A stretch of DNA of 24,977 nt from JANYGM01 sp043764015. Its GTDB lineage: Bacteria > Bacteroidota > Bacteroidia > Cytophagales > Thermonemataceae. Shown piece after piece: positions 16,139-23,213 of the stretch. A program made the position numbers and the translations under genes. The notes under the pieces were generated by a model that was not told the DNA's origin, did no database searches, and saw only the letters and a list, made by a program, of their open reading frames with translations. The stretch is from the NCBI GenBank assembly GCA_043764015.1, contig JAYUKY010000130.1, positions 1 to 24,977 on the forward strand, given 5' to 3'. The first letter of the stretch is position 1, and every line of letters starts with the position of its first letter.

Positions 16139-16188
16139 TTTTTTTATGAAGAAGTCAGGTGGGTATATCTGACTTCTTCATAAAAAAA
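16139..16188. repeat. Perfect 20-bp inverted repeat with reversed terminator polarity
   Basis: Arms 16139-16158 and 16169-16188 are perfectly complementary around a 10-base loop, with core ATGAAGAAGTCAG. On either strand the T run is on the 5' side and the A run on the 3' side, the opposite of an intrinsic terminator. It sits between the stop of the pseudopilin-like gene and the start of the DUF3822 gene, both on the minus strand. Confidence 0.7.
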
Positions 16189-16229
16189 TATTATATTCGT
16201 ATTCGTAGCTCTCACTTCGTACTTATTCT

Positions 16230-16877
16230 TTACTCTCCCCAATTTCCTTTCAATGAAAGGTCCGTAAGGCTACCAAAACCCAAATGAGGCAATGCTTCTG
16301 GTCCTTTTCTTCTTCTTGCAGGATTTACAGGAGCTACATCTTTTACTTCTAAGTGTTGTAATAATCCTGCCGTTGAATTTTCATCTTCTTTACCTCCTTC
16401 TTTTGCATTTACAAATGTTGCTGTAGCAGCTCTAGAAGTAGCAGTTGCCATTGCAAATCTATCTTTTGTTACTTTTGAGTCATTTGGAATAAAAGCAATA
16501 GAATCTACATTAAAATTAGGATATTTTGATTTTGGCAAAATACTATCACGTACTGCCACATAACCAATAGTATCTATTTGTTTTTTAAATTCATCTCCTT
16601 TGATGACAATTTCTTTCACATTGACAATAGCAAGTTTTTCATCTTTGATAAAAGCTATCAAATCTGTAAAATTATCTGCATATTTGTTTTTTACAATCAA
16701 GTGAAGTTTTTGTGCCTCACGAATGATTTTCATACGTGCAATGACACGCTCTTCTGTGTCAGCCACAAATTTAGCCTCACGAATAGGCTTTTGGATAGAT
16801 TCCCAAAGGAAATAAGTAAGTCCAATTGCTATTAAAGAAAAAACAACTGTTCCTATAAGAATTACATTTTTGTTCAT
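16230..16877 (-). CDS. Single-TM, pseudopilin-like protein of unknown function
   Basis: A 215-residue protein with one N-terminal membrane helix (about 4-24) and no lipobox. A helix follows containing EERVIARMKIIREAQKLHL (42-60) and KNKYADNFTDLIAFI (63-77). The pattern I-R-x-A-Q, then K-Y-A, then the D-x-L-I helix resembles the N-terminal helix region of type II/IV pseudopilins (GspG-like), but there is no prepilin cleavage motif. The central part is beta-rich (about 86-130), and the C-terminal 60 residues look disordered, with a basic patch ARRRKGPE. It may be an envelope protein with its domain in the periplasm. It is a conserved-hypothetical type I recall in Bacteroidota. The gene stands alone. 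Confidence 0.62.
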   Translation of the reverse strand: MNKNVILIGTVVFSLIAIGLTYFLWESIQKPIREAKFVADTEERVIARMKIIREAQKLHLIVKNKYADNFTDLIAFIKDEKLAIVNVKEIVIKGDEFKKQIDTIGYVAVRDSILPKSKYPNFNVDSIAFIPNDSKVTKDRFAMATATSRAATATFVNAKEGGKEDENSTAGLLQHLEVKDVAPVNPARRRKGPEALPHLGFGSLTDLSLKGNWGE

Positions 16878-16888
16878 TGGATTTTTTT

Positions 16889-16920
16889 TAATTGTGAATT
16901 ATGAATTATGAATTGTAAAT
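16889..16920. repeat. AATTGTGAATTATGAATT repeat upstream of the pseudopilin-like gene
   Basis: Four degenerate AATT(G/A)TGAATT units lie 12 bases upstream of the minus-strand ATG at 16877; in mRNA sense they read as TTCATAATTCACAATT. This is the same class as the repeat before hslU. Confidence 0.45.
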
Positions 16921-17133
16921 GAATACAAAACACTAATAATCAAATGATTTAGGTATAATTATTTGATGAGTCAGATATAAACTAATAATAACTGTTTACT
17001 ATGTAAACTTAATAAACATATTTATTTTACATATTTTACGCAATAATAAATAAAAAACTTTAAAAAAACTACTTTCCAACAAAAATTTTAGGAAAATATA
17101 ATTCATTCTTTATATTTCACACTTCACTCCTCA

Positions 17134-17595
17134 CTATTTTCTTTCTAGATAAATCTCTCCTTCTGGTGCATCACTATTAGCAATACAACCAAACCAACTA
17201 CCTTTTAACGTATTATTTTTAAGCGTAAGTATATATTTTTTGATGCACCAGTAGCCGCTATCAATTTTTTGTTCTTTGATAGAAAGCTCTTTAACGACAA
17301 TTCTTTTATTCAGTTTCTCGCCAATCAAAGTAATAATACCAAAAGTGCCATCAGGCAAATTTAAACGAGATTCTCCTGTGATGCGGTTGTCGTTATTTAG
17401 TTTAAAAGTTATCTGAAAAGTATATTTACTAGCAAGTCCACCTACTTTTTGGGTAAGATAACCTTTCCAAACGCCTGTAAGTGGGTCTTCTGGTGCAGTT
17501 TGTGGCGTATCTTTTTTGATATTTGAACTACTCAAACCCAATAAATTTAGTGCAAAAACAAGATAAATGAAGGTTTTTTTGAGGTAATTTTTCAT
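17134..17595 (-). CDS. Small secreted beta-rich protein
   Basis: A 153-residue protein with an N-terminal signal peptide (about 1-24, ending LLGLSSS). The mature part starts PLTGVWKGYLTQ and alternates short hydrophobic strands with turns: YTFQITFKL (58-66), TGESRL (73-78), GIITLIG (86-92), YILTLKNNTLKGSW (121-134) and GEIYLERK at the end. This suggests a small beta-barrel or lipocalin-like fold, with the WKG...GSWFG pair at the barrel ends. Two cysteines (C117, C137) could form a disulfide. No family name or function can be given with confidence. The gene is divergent from the 5'-nucleotidase-domain lipoprotein, with 99 bp between the starts. Confidence 0.65.
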   Translation of the reverse strand: MKNYLKKTFIYLVFALNLLGLSSSNIKKDTPQTAPEDPLTGVWKGYLTQKVGGLASKYTFQITFKLNNDNRITGESRLNLPDGTFGIITLIGEKLNKRIVVKELSIKEQKIDSGYWCIKKYILTLKNNTLKGSWFGCIANSDAPEGEIYLERK

Positions 17596-17694
17596 AAAAA
17601 TCTGACAAAAATTTAGTTGCTTTATTTTTAATTTTTCAAAAATACAAAAAAAATACTAACTTTCGGACTTTTAAAAATATCTACTACTTTTTTT

Positions 17695-18465
17695 ATGAAT
17701 AACAAAACTAATAACTTTAGAGCTACTTTATTTTTCTGTTTAATAAGTTTTTTAATGCTTTTTCCCGCTTGTACGCCCAAAGCCTACAAACCCAAAATAG
17801 CCATTACACATACAGAAATAGATGCGGACATCATTGCTGACCCAAAAATAGAAGCCATTATTGCGCCTTACAAAGCAAAACTTGATGGCTCAATGAACCG
17901 TGTTATTGGACAAGCAGCCAAAGAATTACCCAAAGTGATGCGTGCCAATGAGTTTATTTTAGGGAATTTTGTGGCAGATTTGACTTTGGAACAAGCTAAA
18001 AAAGAAGTACGTGAGATAGATTTAGCACTCGTTACAATGGGCGGTTTGCGTGTGAGTATTCCCGCAGGTGAGATAAGAATTTCTACTATTTTTGAACTAA
18101 TGCCTTTTGAAAACGCTGTTTCTGTCATTACCGTAAACGGTGAAACTATGGAAATGCTGTTTGCTTATATGCTTGCTAAGAAAAACGTAGCTATTTCTAA
18201 CGTGAAAATGAAGATAAAGGACGGAAAATATACCCAAATTGTAGTTAATGACAAACCTTTTGATAAAACAAAAACCTATACTATTGCTATTTCTGACTAC
18301 CTTGCAGAAGGTGGAGATGGTATGGATTTTTTTAAGAAAGCTATTAAAACAGAAAATATTGAACTCAAATACAGAGATATGATTATAGCGCATATAGAAG
18401 AGCTTACGGCAGCAGGCAAAAAAGTTGATGCACAACTTGACGGGCGTGTTTCTGAAGAAAAATAA
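17695..18465 (+). CDS. Lipoprotein consisting of a 5'-nucleotidase C-terminal domain
   Basis: A 256-residue lipoprotein: signal helix about 10-24 and lipobox LFPAC with C26. The rest is a 5_nucleotid_C domain: NEFILGNFVADL (80-91), MGGLRVSIPAGEIRISTIFELMPFENAV (114-141; the usual N-x-GG-[IL]-R reads T-M-GG-L-R here) and TKTYTIAISDYLAEGGDGMDFFK (204-226). In complete 5'-nucleotidases this domain binds the nucleotide base while an N-terminal metallophosphoesterase domain cuts the phosphate. Bacteroidota often encode the two halves as neighbouring genes. Here no metallophosphoesterase gene follows or precedes, so the catalytic partner is missing locally. It is probably periplasm-facing on a membrane. 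Confidence 0.85.
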   Translation: MNNKTNNFRATLFFCLISFLMLFPACTPKAYKPKIAITHTEIDADIIADPKIEAIIAPYKAKLDGSMNRVIGQAAKELPKVMRANEFILGNFVADLTLEQAKKEVREIDLALVTMGGLRVSIPAGEIRISTIFELMPFENAVSVITVNGETMEMLFAYMLAKKNVAISNVKMKIKDGKYTQIVVNDKPFDKTKTYTIAISDYLAEGGDGMDFFKKAIKTENIELKYRDMIIAHIEELTAAGKKVDAQLDGRVSEEK

Positions 18466-18535
18466 ATAGGTAATTATAAACACAAGAAAATCTAATTTTT
18501 ATAACTTTGAGAAAGTAATAGTTTTTATACGAGAA

Positions 18536-18565
18536 TTGGTACAACTATTGTGGAGATATATTTGT
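18536..18565 (+). promoter_or_regulatory. Probable promoter of the GNAT module, formerly of the DUF4175 gene
   Basis: TTG (18536-18538), an 18-base spacer, then TATATTTGT (18557-18565), fit the Bacteroidota TTG / TAnnTTTG pattern closely. It lies 24 bases before the leader ATG at 18589. No comparable element is seen in the 39 bases between the 56-residue ORF and the DUF4175 ATG, so the large gene probably still depends on it. Confidence 0.45.
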
Positions 18566-18584
18566 CATAACATCAAAAAAATAA

Positions 18585-18611
18585 AAAAATGTCAAATTTA
18601 ATTCAGCAACT
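18585..18611 (+). repeat. 27-bp direct repeat, upstream copy
   Basis: Identical over 27 bases to 19363-19389. It contains the start of the DUF4175 gene (four extra As, then ATGTCAAATTTAATTC and the following seven bases). The copies lie 778 bp apart and bracket the acetyltransferase module. Confidence 0.9.
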
Positions 18612-18621
18612 GGATTTATGA
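18589..18621 (+). CDS. 10-codon leader peptide made from the duplicated DUF4175 start
   Basis: Reads MSNLIQQLDL and then TGA. The first eight residues equal those of the DUF4175 protein. The TGA (18619-18621) overlaps the acetyltransferase ATG (18618-18620) as ATGA, a typical translational-coupling junction. Whether it is translated is an inference; the start context is the same one used by the downstream DUF4175 gene. Confidence 0.5.
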   Translation: MSNLIQQLDL

Positions 18622-19140
18622 AGAAAACCAAAGAGATTGAGCTTGATTTTGAAGTTGATAAACTAACCAATTCTATTGAAAATGTGATTTCTGGAGATAG
18701 TTTTCAAACAGATATTTCTTTGTTGTCAAAAAAATGAATTAAAATTGGTTAGTAAGAAAAATAATTGGGTTTTTAATTGGAAAGATGAGTTTAAACAACC
18801 AGAAAGAGATGTTTATAAACTTACAATTGTCAATAATGCTAATATTATTCAAGGTTTGGTGAGCTTGGAAGTCAAGGCAGACCACGTTTATATGCACTTG
18901 GTAGAAAATGCACCATTCAATAAAGGAAAAAATAAAGTTTATTTTGGTGTTGCTGGGAATCTTGTGGCTTTTGCTTGTAAACTTGCTTTCCAACGTGGAC
19001 ACGAAGGAAATGTATCTTTTATCTCAAAAACACAACTCATAGAACATTACGAAAAAACACTTGGAGCATTTCATTTTGGAGGACGACTAATGATAATTGA
19101 AACAAATGCAGCATTAAAACTTATCAACAAATATTTTTAA
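18618..19140 (+). pseudogene. GNAT-like N-acetyltransferase, frameshifted at an A7 run
   Basis: Read from the ATG at 18618, the frame gives MKKTKEIELDFEVDKL...ISLLSKK and stops at TGA 18735-18737. If one A of the A7 run (18728-18734) is removed, the frame continues as SKNELKLVSKKNNWVFNWKDEF to the stop at 19140, giving 173 residues. The downstream part has no ATG at its beginning, which supports one broken gene. The C-terminal half looks like a GNAT domain: LTIVNNANIIQGLVSLEV (strands), GVAGNLVAFACKLAFQRG (acetyl-CoA loop and helix) and SFISKTQLIEHYEKTLGAFHFGGRLMII. From memory the unbroken form occurs in other Bacteroidota. It could be a pseudogene, a sequencing error, or a gene rescued by slippage. 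Confidence 0.75.
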
Positions 19141-19152
19141 TAAATAATCAAA

Positions 19153-19323
19153 ATGAAAACTAAACAAATAAACCTAGACGTTGATTATATTGGTGGACAA
19201 GAACCACTTACAAAAGAAGAAGAAACACAATTAAATGCGTTTTTTAAGGAGTGTAAACTTGCTAGTAAGACAAAAACAAAAAAGCAAATAATAACCAAAA
19301 AACGAGATTTAATAATGGTGTAA
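19153..19323 (+). CDS. 56-residue basic protein next to the acetyltransferase
   Basis: Starts MKTKQINLDVDYIGGQEPL and ends in a Lys-rich tail (KTKTKKQIITKKRDLIMV). It lies 12 bases after the acetyltransferase stop and is probably co-transcribed. Its N-terminus KTKQINLD parallels KTKEIELD at the acetyltransferase N-terminus. The protein is small, charged and without membrane segments. Similar short IGGQ-(x)PLTKEEE proteins are, as I recall, common unnamed Bacteroidota proteins. A role as a partner or regulator of the acetyltransferase is only a guess. Confidence 0.6.
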   Translation: MKTKQINLDVDYIGGQEPLTKEEETQLNAFFKECKLASKTKTKKQIITKKRDLIMV

Positions 19324-19362
19324 ATTATTGATAGTAAAGGATTTAAGAAAATAAAAACAACC

Positions 19363-19389
19363 AAAAATGTCAAATTTAATTCAGCAACT
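19363..19389 (+). repeat. 27-bp direct repeat, downstream copy
   Basis: Identical to 18585-18611. This copy contains the functional start of the DUF4175 gene; after it the sequence continues CAACCAATATAAAAAG instead of GGATTTATGAAG. Confidence 0.9.
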
Positions 19390-22300
19390 CAACCAATATA
19401 AAAAGAAATATTACACTAATCAGATTTTGAAAGGTGTTTTGATTTCTGGTGCGCTCCTGCTCACCGCCTACCTAAGCCTAAATGCTTTTGAACATTTTGG
19501 GCGTTTTGGTACGGTTATTCGTGGGGCTTTTCTATTTACATTTGTTTCTTTGGCACTTTTTTCTATCTTTTATTGGATAGCTGTGCCTGTGGCGAGACTC
19601 ACCAAAATAGGTAAACGCATTTCTGATGAAGAGGCTTCTCTGCAAATTGGGCGGTATTTCCCGCATATTGATGACAAACTTATCAATACTTTGCAACTTA
19701 GCCGTATGAACGTGAATAATGATAAAAATACACTTCTAGCGGCATCTATTCAGCAGAAAACCAATGATTTAAGCGTTTTTACTTTTACTGATGCCGTTGA
19801 TTTGGGCGAAAATAAGAAATATCTAAAATATTTGTTGCCGCCTTTGTTGCTTTTGTTGCTGATTTTTGCGTTTTATAGTGAATTATTGACAGGAAGTTCT
19901 ACACGAATACTCAATTATAATGAGCATTTTGCAGAAAAAGCACCATTTAACTTTCTTGTTCAAAACAAAAAACTAGAAGCCTTCAAAAATGAAGATTTTA
20001 CAGTTTCTCTCAAATTAGATGGGCGTTCTGTGCCTGAAGATGTCTATCTACTCATTGGAAATGGACGTTTTAAGATGCCAAAAGCTAAAAATGGTGGTTT
20101 TGAATACACCTTCAACAAAATCCAAAAAACACAAGATTTTACTTTTGAAGCGGCCGGTTTTTCTTCTAATACAATGGAAGTAAACGTGTTAGAACGTCCT
20201 ACTTTGCTGAATTTTACGGCAAATTTGTCTTATCCTGCATATTTGGGAAAACCTGCTGAAAGCCTTAAAAATATTGGAAATTTGGTTGTACCACAAGGAA
20301 CACAAATAAATTGGCAACTAAATACAGGAAGTGCCGAAAGTTTAGAATTTGCTTTTGACAATGAAAAAACTGCACAATCTGCTGAAAAACAAGAAGATAA
20401 GTCTTTTACTTTTGCACGTAGAATGATGGCATCACAAGGTTACCAAATCAAGCTAAAAAATCAGTTTTCGGAAAATAAAGATGCTATTACCTACAATATA
20501 AGTGTTATTCCTGATGAATTTCCTAAGATTTCTATGGAGGCATACCAAGATACGGCACTTTTTAACTTTGTAAGTGTTGGTGGGACTGTTTCTGATGATT
20601 ATGGTTTGTCTAGTTTGAGGCTTTTTTACCGCATTACAGACGAGAAAAATCCAAATACAAGTTATTCAAATGTGCCAATACAGCTTACTGGTGGACAAAC
20701 TGCACAAAATTATTATTTTAGGTTGGAGCTTGAGCAATTTCAACTGAAATCTGGGCAAAAATTTGAGTATTTCACGCAGGTTTGGGACAATGATGGCGCA
20801 AATGGCGCAAAATCAGCTCGTAGTGGCGGTTTTACGTTCAAAATCCCTGACACAGAAGAAGCTAAAAAAGATTTGAAAGAAAGTATTGCACAAACGGAAA
20901 GCCAAATGGAAAAAACTATCCGTAACGCACAACAACTCCAAGCAGAGCTAAATGAGTTAGAAGCAAGGCTAAAAACAAAGAAAAATGTGGATTTTAATGA
21001 TAAAAAACAAATCCAAGAAATCTTAAAAAAGAAAAAACAATTAGAAGAAGACATCAAAAAACTACAGGAATTAAACAAACTTTCTAACGAAAAGCAAGAC
21101 CGTTTTAGTCCGCCAAATGAAGAATTGCAAGAAAAATTTAAGCAATTACAGAAACTTATGGACAATGTTTTGGACGAAAAAACTAAAAAACTTTATGAGG
21201 AATTAGAAAAACTTTTGGAGAAAAATAGAAACGACCAAAACGTGCTGGAAATGCTTGATAAGCTGGAAAATAAAGAAGAAAATACACAAAAAGAGCTTGA
21301 ACGTGCAATGGAAATGTTTAAGCAAATGAAGTATGACCAAAAACTTGACCAAACCATCAAAGAACTAGAAAAACTTGCAGAAGAACAAGAAAAATTAGCT
21401 GAAAAAACAGAAAAAAATGATAAGGATTTTGACAAAAATTCTAAGGAAAATCAAGACAAAATCAAAAAAGAAAAAGAAGAGAAAGCCAAAAAAGACAAGG
21501 ATAATAAAGATAATAAAGATAATTCTGACAAAGATTCTAAGGAAAATCAAGATAAAAAAGACAAAGAAAATCAAGAGAATTCAGATAAAAAAGAAAGTCA
21601 AGAAAGTTTGGAAAAACAACAAAAAGAACTTTCTGAAAAATTTGAGGACATCAAGAAAGAAATGGAAGACCTCAAAAAACAAAACGAAGAACTAGGCAAC
21701 GAAAATCCTACTCCTGACACAAAAGAAGATGAAAAAGAAGTAGAAAAAGAACAAAAAGAAAGTGAGCAAAATATGAAGGAAAAGAAGAATAAAAAAGCAT
21801 CTGAAAATCAGAAAAAAGCCGCTAAAAAGATGAAAGAAATGCAGGAAAAAATGGAAGGGGCGCAAGAACAAGCAGAAGAAGAGCAAAATGAAGAAAATCA
21901 GGAAACTTTGCGCCAAATTTTGGATAATCTTGTAACGCTTTCTTTTAGTCAAGAGCAACTAATGAAAGATTTTAAAAATATCAATCTTGCTGACCCACGC
22001 TTTATTGCGCTGGCACAAAAACAGCTTAAATTGAGAGATGATGCACAAATTATTGATGATAGTCTTACGGCACTTGCCAAAAGAGAGCCTAAAATTGAGA
22101 GCTTTGTTACTCGTGAGATGACAGAAATGAAAGCTAATATGAACCAAGCAACGGAAAATCTCAAAGAAAGAAAAATAGGTACTGCAAGCTCCAAACAACA
22201 ATTTGCTATGACTTCTATGAATAATCTTGCCTTGATGTTGAGTGATGCGCTCAAAGATATGCAAGGTAGCCCAAAAGATGATGCCGGAGAGGGGAAAGGT

Positions 22301-22861
22301 AAAAAAAGTGGTAAAAAGAAGTCAAAAGGGAAAGGAAAGGGCAAAGGAAAAGGGGACGGTGGCAAAATGAGCGACCTTCAAAAGGAACTTAGCAAACAAT
22401 TAGGCGAAATTAAAAAAGGGGGCGCAACTGGACAACAACTCTCTGAACAACTTGCTAAAATGGCTGCTAAACAGGAATCTTTGCGCAAAATGCTGGAAGA
22501 AATGTCTAAAAAAGGAGAATTTGGTAAAAATGGCGGCGGAGATAAAATCAAAGAAGCCATTAAACAAATGGAAAAAAACGAAGATGATTTGGTAAACAAA
22601 CGCCTCACAGACGAGCTTGTAAAACGCCAAAAGGAGATAGAAACACGCCTTTTGGAGGCTGAAAACTCCAAAAGGGAAAGAGACCAAGAGGAAAAACGCA
22701 AAGGAGAAACCTCAAAAGTTTTGGAGAAAAGTGTACCTAAAAACCTACAACAATACAGCAAAAACAAAAATAAACAAACAGAACTGCTAAAAAGCGTCCC
22801 TCCATCACTCTCACCATATTATAGGAAAGAAGTTGATAAGTATTTTGAGAAAATAAAGTAA
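19367..22861 (+). CDS. DUF4175 family membrane protein with long Lys/Glu-rich coiled coil
   Basis: An 1164-residue protein. Two TM helices lie at about 22-40 and 52-75, a short loop domain at about 80-150, and TM3 at about 154-171. A beta-rich extracytoplasmic region (about 190-500) holds Ig-like stretches such as PTLLNFTANLSYPAYLGKP and PKISMEAYQDTALF. From about 505 to the end it is nearly all charged coiled coil, with extreme low complexity at about 680-845 (K, E, D, N, Q) and a Gly-Lys run near 975-1000. The order matches the DUF4175 family of Bacteroidota, role unknown; an envelope-spanning or scaffolding function is possible. The start is the second copy of a duplicated 27-bp segment. 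Its native promoter appears to lie beyond the inserted module, so it is probably read as the last gene of that transcript. Confidence 0.85.
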   Translation: MSNLIQQLNQYKKKYYTNQILKGVLISGALLLTAYLSLNAFEHFGRFGTVIRGAFLFTFVSLALFSIFYWIAVPVARLTKIGKRISDEEASLQIGRYFPHIDDKLINTLQLSRMNVNNDKNTLLAASIQQKTNDLSVFTFTDAVDLGENKKYLKYLLPPLLLLLLIFAFYSELLTGSSTRILNYNEHFAEKAPFNFLVQNKKLEAFKNEDFTVSLKLDGRSVPEDVYLLIGNGRFKMPKAKNGGFEYTFNKIQKTQDFTFEAAGFSSNTMEVNVLERPTLLNFTANLSYPAYLGKPAESLKNIGNLVVPQGTQINWQLNTGSAESLEFAFDNEKTAQSAEKQEDKSFTFARRMMASQGYQIKLKNQFSENKDAITYNISVIPDEFPKISMEAYQDTALFNFVSVGGTVSDDYGLSSLRLFYRITDEKNPNTSYSNVPIQLTGGQTAQNYYFRLELEQFQLKSGQKFEYFTQVWDNDGANGAKSARSGGFTFKIPDTEEAKKDLKESIAQTESQMEKTIRNAQQLQAELNELEARLKTKKNVDFNDKKQIQEILKKKKQLEEDIKKLQELNKLSNEKQDRFSPPNEELQEKFKQLQKLMDNVLDEKTKKLYEELEKLLEKNRNDQNVLEMLDKLENKEENTQKELERAMEMFKQMKYDQKLDQTIKELEKLAEEQEKLAEKTEKNDKDFDKNSKENQDKIKKEKEEKAKKDKDNKDNKDNSDKDSKENQDKKDKENQENSDKKESQESLEKQQKELSEKFEDIKKEMEDLKKQNEELGNENPTPDTKEDEKEVEKEQKESEQNMKEKKNKKASENQKKAAKKMKEMQEKMEGAQEQAEEEQNEENQETLRQILDNLVTLSFSQEQLMKDFKNINLADPRFIALAQKQLKLRDDAQIIDDSLTALAKREPKIESFVTREMTEMKANMNQATENLKERKIGTASSKQQFAMTSMNNLALMLSDALKDMQGSPKDDAGEGKGKKSGKKKSKGKGKGKGKGDGGKMSDLQKELSKQLGEIKKGGATGQQLSEQLAKMAAKQESLRKMLEEMSKKGEFGKNGGGDKIKEAIKQMEKNEDDLVNKRLTDELVKRQKEIETRLLEAENSKRERDQEEKRKGETSKVLEKSVPKNLQQYSKNKNKQTELLKSVPPSLSPYYRKEVDKYFEKIK

Positions 22862-23158
22862 GAAATATTTTAAATAAAAAGCATATTTTATCATTAGAGG
22901 GGAATTTATGGCAACATAGGAATAATGGTATATCTAATATTGCTATTCATTGTGTATAAACACTTTATCACAAAATTTTTTATCTTTTTCTTGCTAAAAT
23001 AAATCTTTTTTCTCATCTTTGCGTAAGTACAAATAGGCAAAGCCCAAAGCCTTCAATTTGGACAAATAGTAAATAACTGAAGTTACGCAAGGTTAGTGTA
23101 TAATCCAATATTTAGACTTAAATTTACGAAAAAAATTAACAACTCCAAAAAAACAAAA
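22862..23158. other. AT-rich gap with insertion-sequence-end-like motifs
   Basis: No gene is seen. TTTGCGTAAGT (23018-23028) equals part of the right end of the nearby IS, and GTTACGCAA (23082-23090) resembles the left end (CTTACGCAA). One of these may be the left terminus of the outer IS or a remnant of a further copy. Its right end lies outside the window, so this cannot be settled. Confidence 0.4.
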
Positions 23159-23202
23159 ATGAATTTAGCCCCTATCTATGATTTGTATAGTGATTATTTG
23201 AT

Positions 23203-23207
23203 AGTAA
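23203..23207. repeat. Target-site duplication AGTAA, left
   Basis: AGTAA directly precedes the left inverted repeat and matches 24307-24311 directly after the right one. Joining the flanks with one copy restores the reading frame of the outer transposase. Confidence 0.85.
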
Positions 23208-23213
23208 TAGGAC

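Noticed and set aside
18745..19140. Separate gene starting at TTG 18745
   Set aside because: The codons before it continue in frame into the preceding ORF once one A is dropped, and no ATG or GTG is available, so a frameshifted single gene fits better.
18589..19323. Classical toxin-antitoxin pair (GNAT toxin with antitoxin)
   Set aside because: GNAT toxins of that type are preceded by a ribbon-helix-helix antitoxin; neither the 56-residue protein nor the leader shows such a fold, and the order is reversed.
21424..21590. Possible tandem DNA repeat (GATTCTAAGGAAAATCAAGA-like copies)
   Set aside because: The similarity follows from the Lys/Glu/Asp/Asn-rich coding sequence and is not a separate repeat element.
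21417..21695. Basic Lys/Ile-rich frame within the DUF4175 gene
   Set aside because: It is the shifted reading of the AAA/GAA-rich low-complexity coiled-coil region and carries no independent signal.
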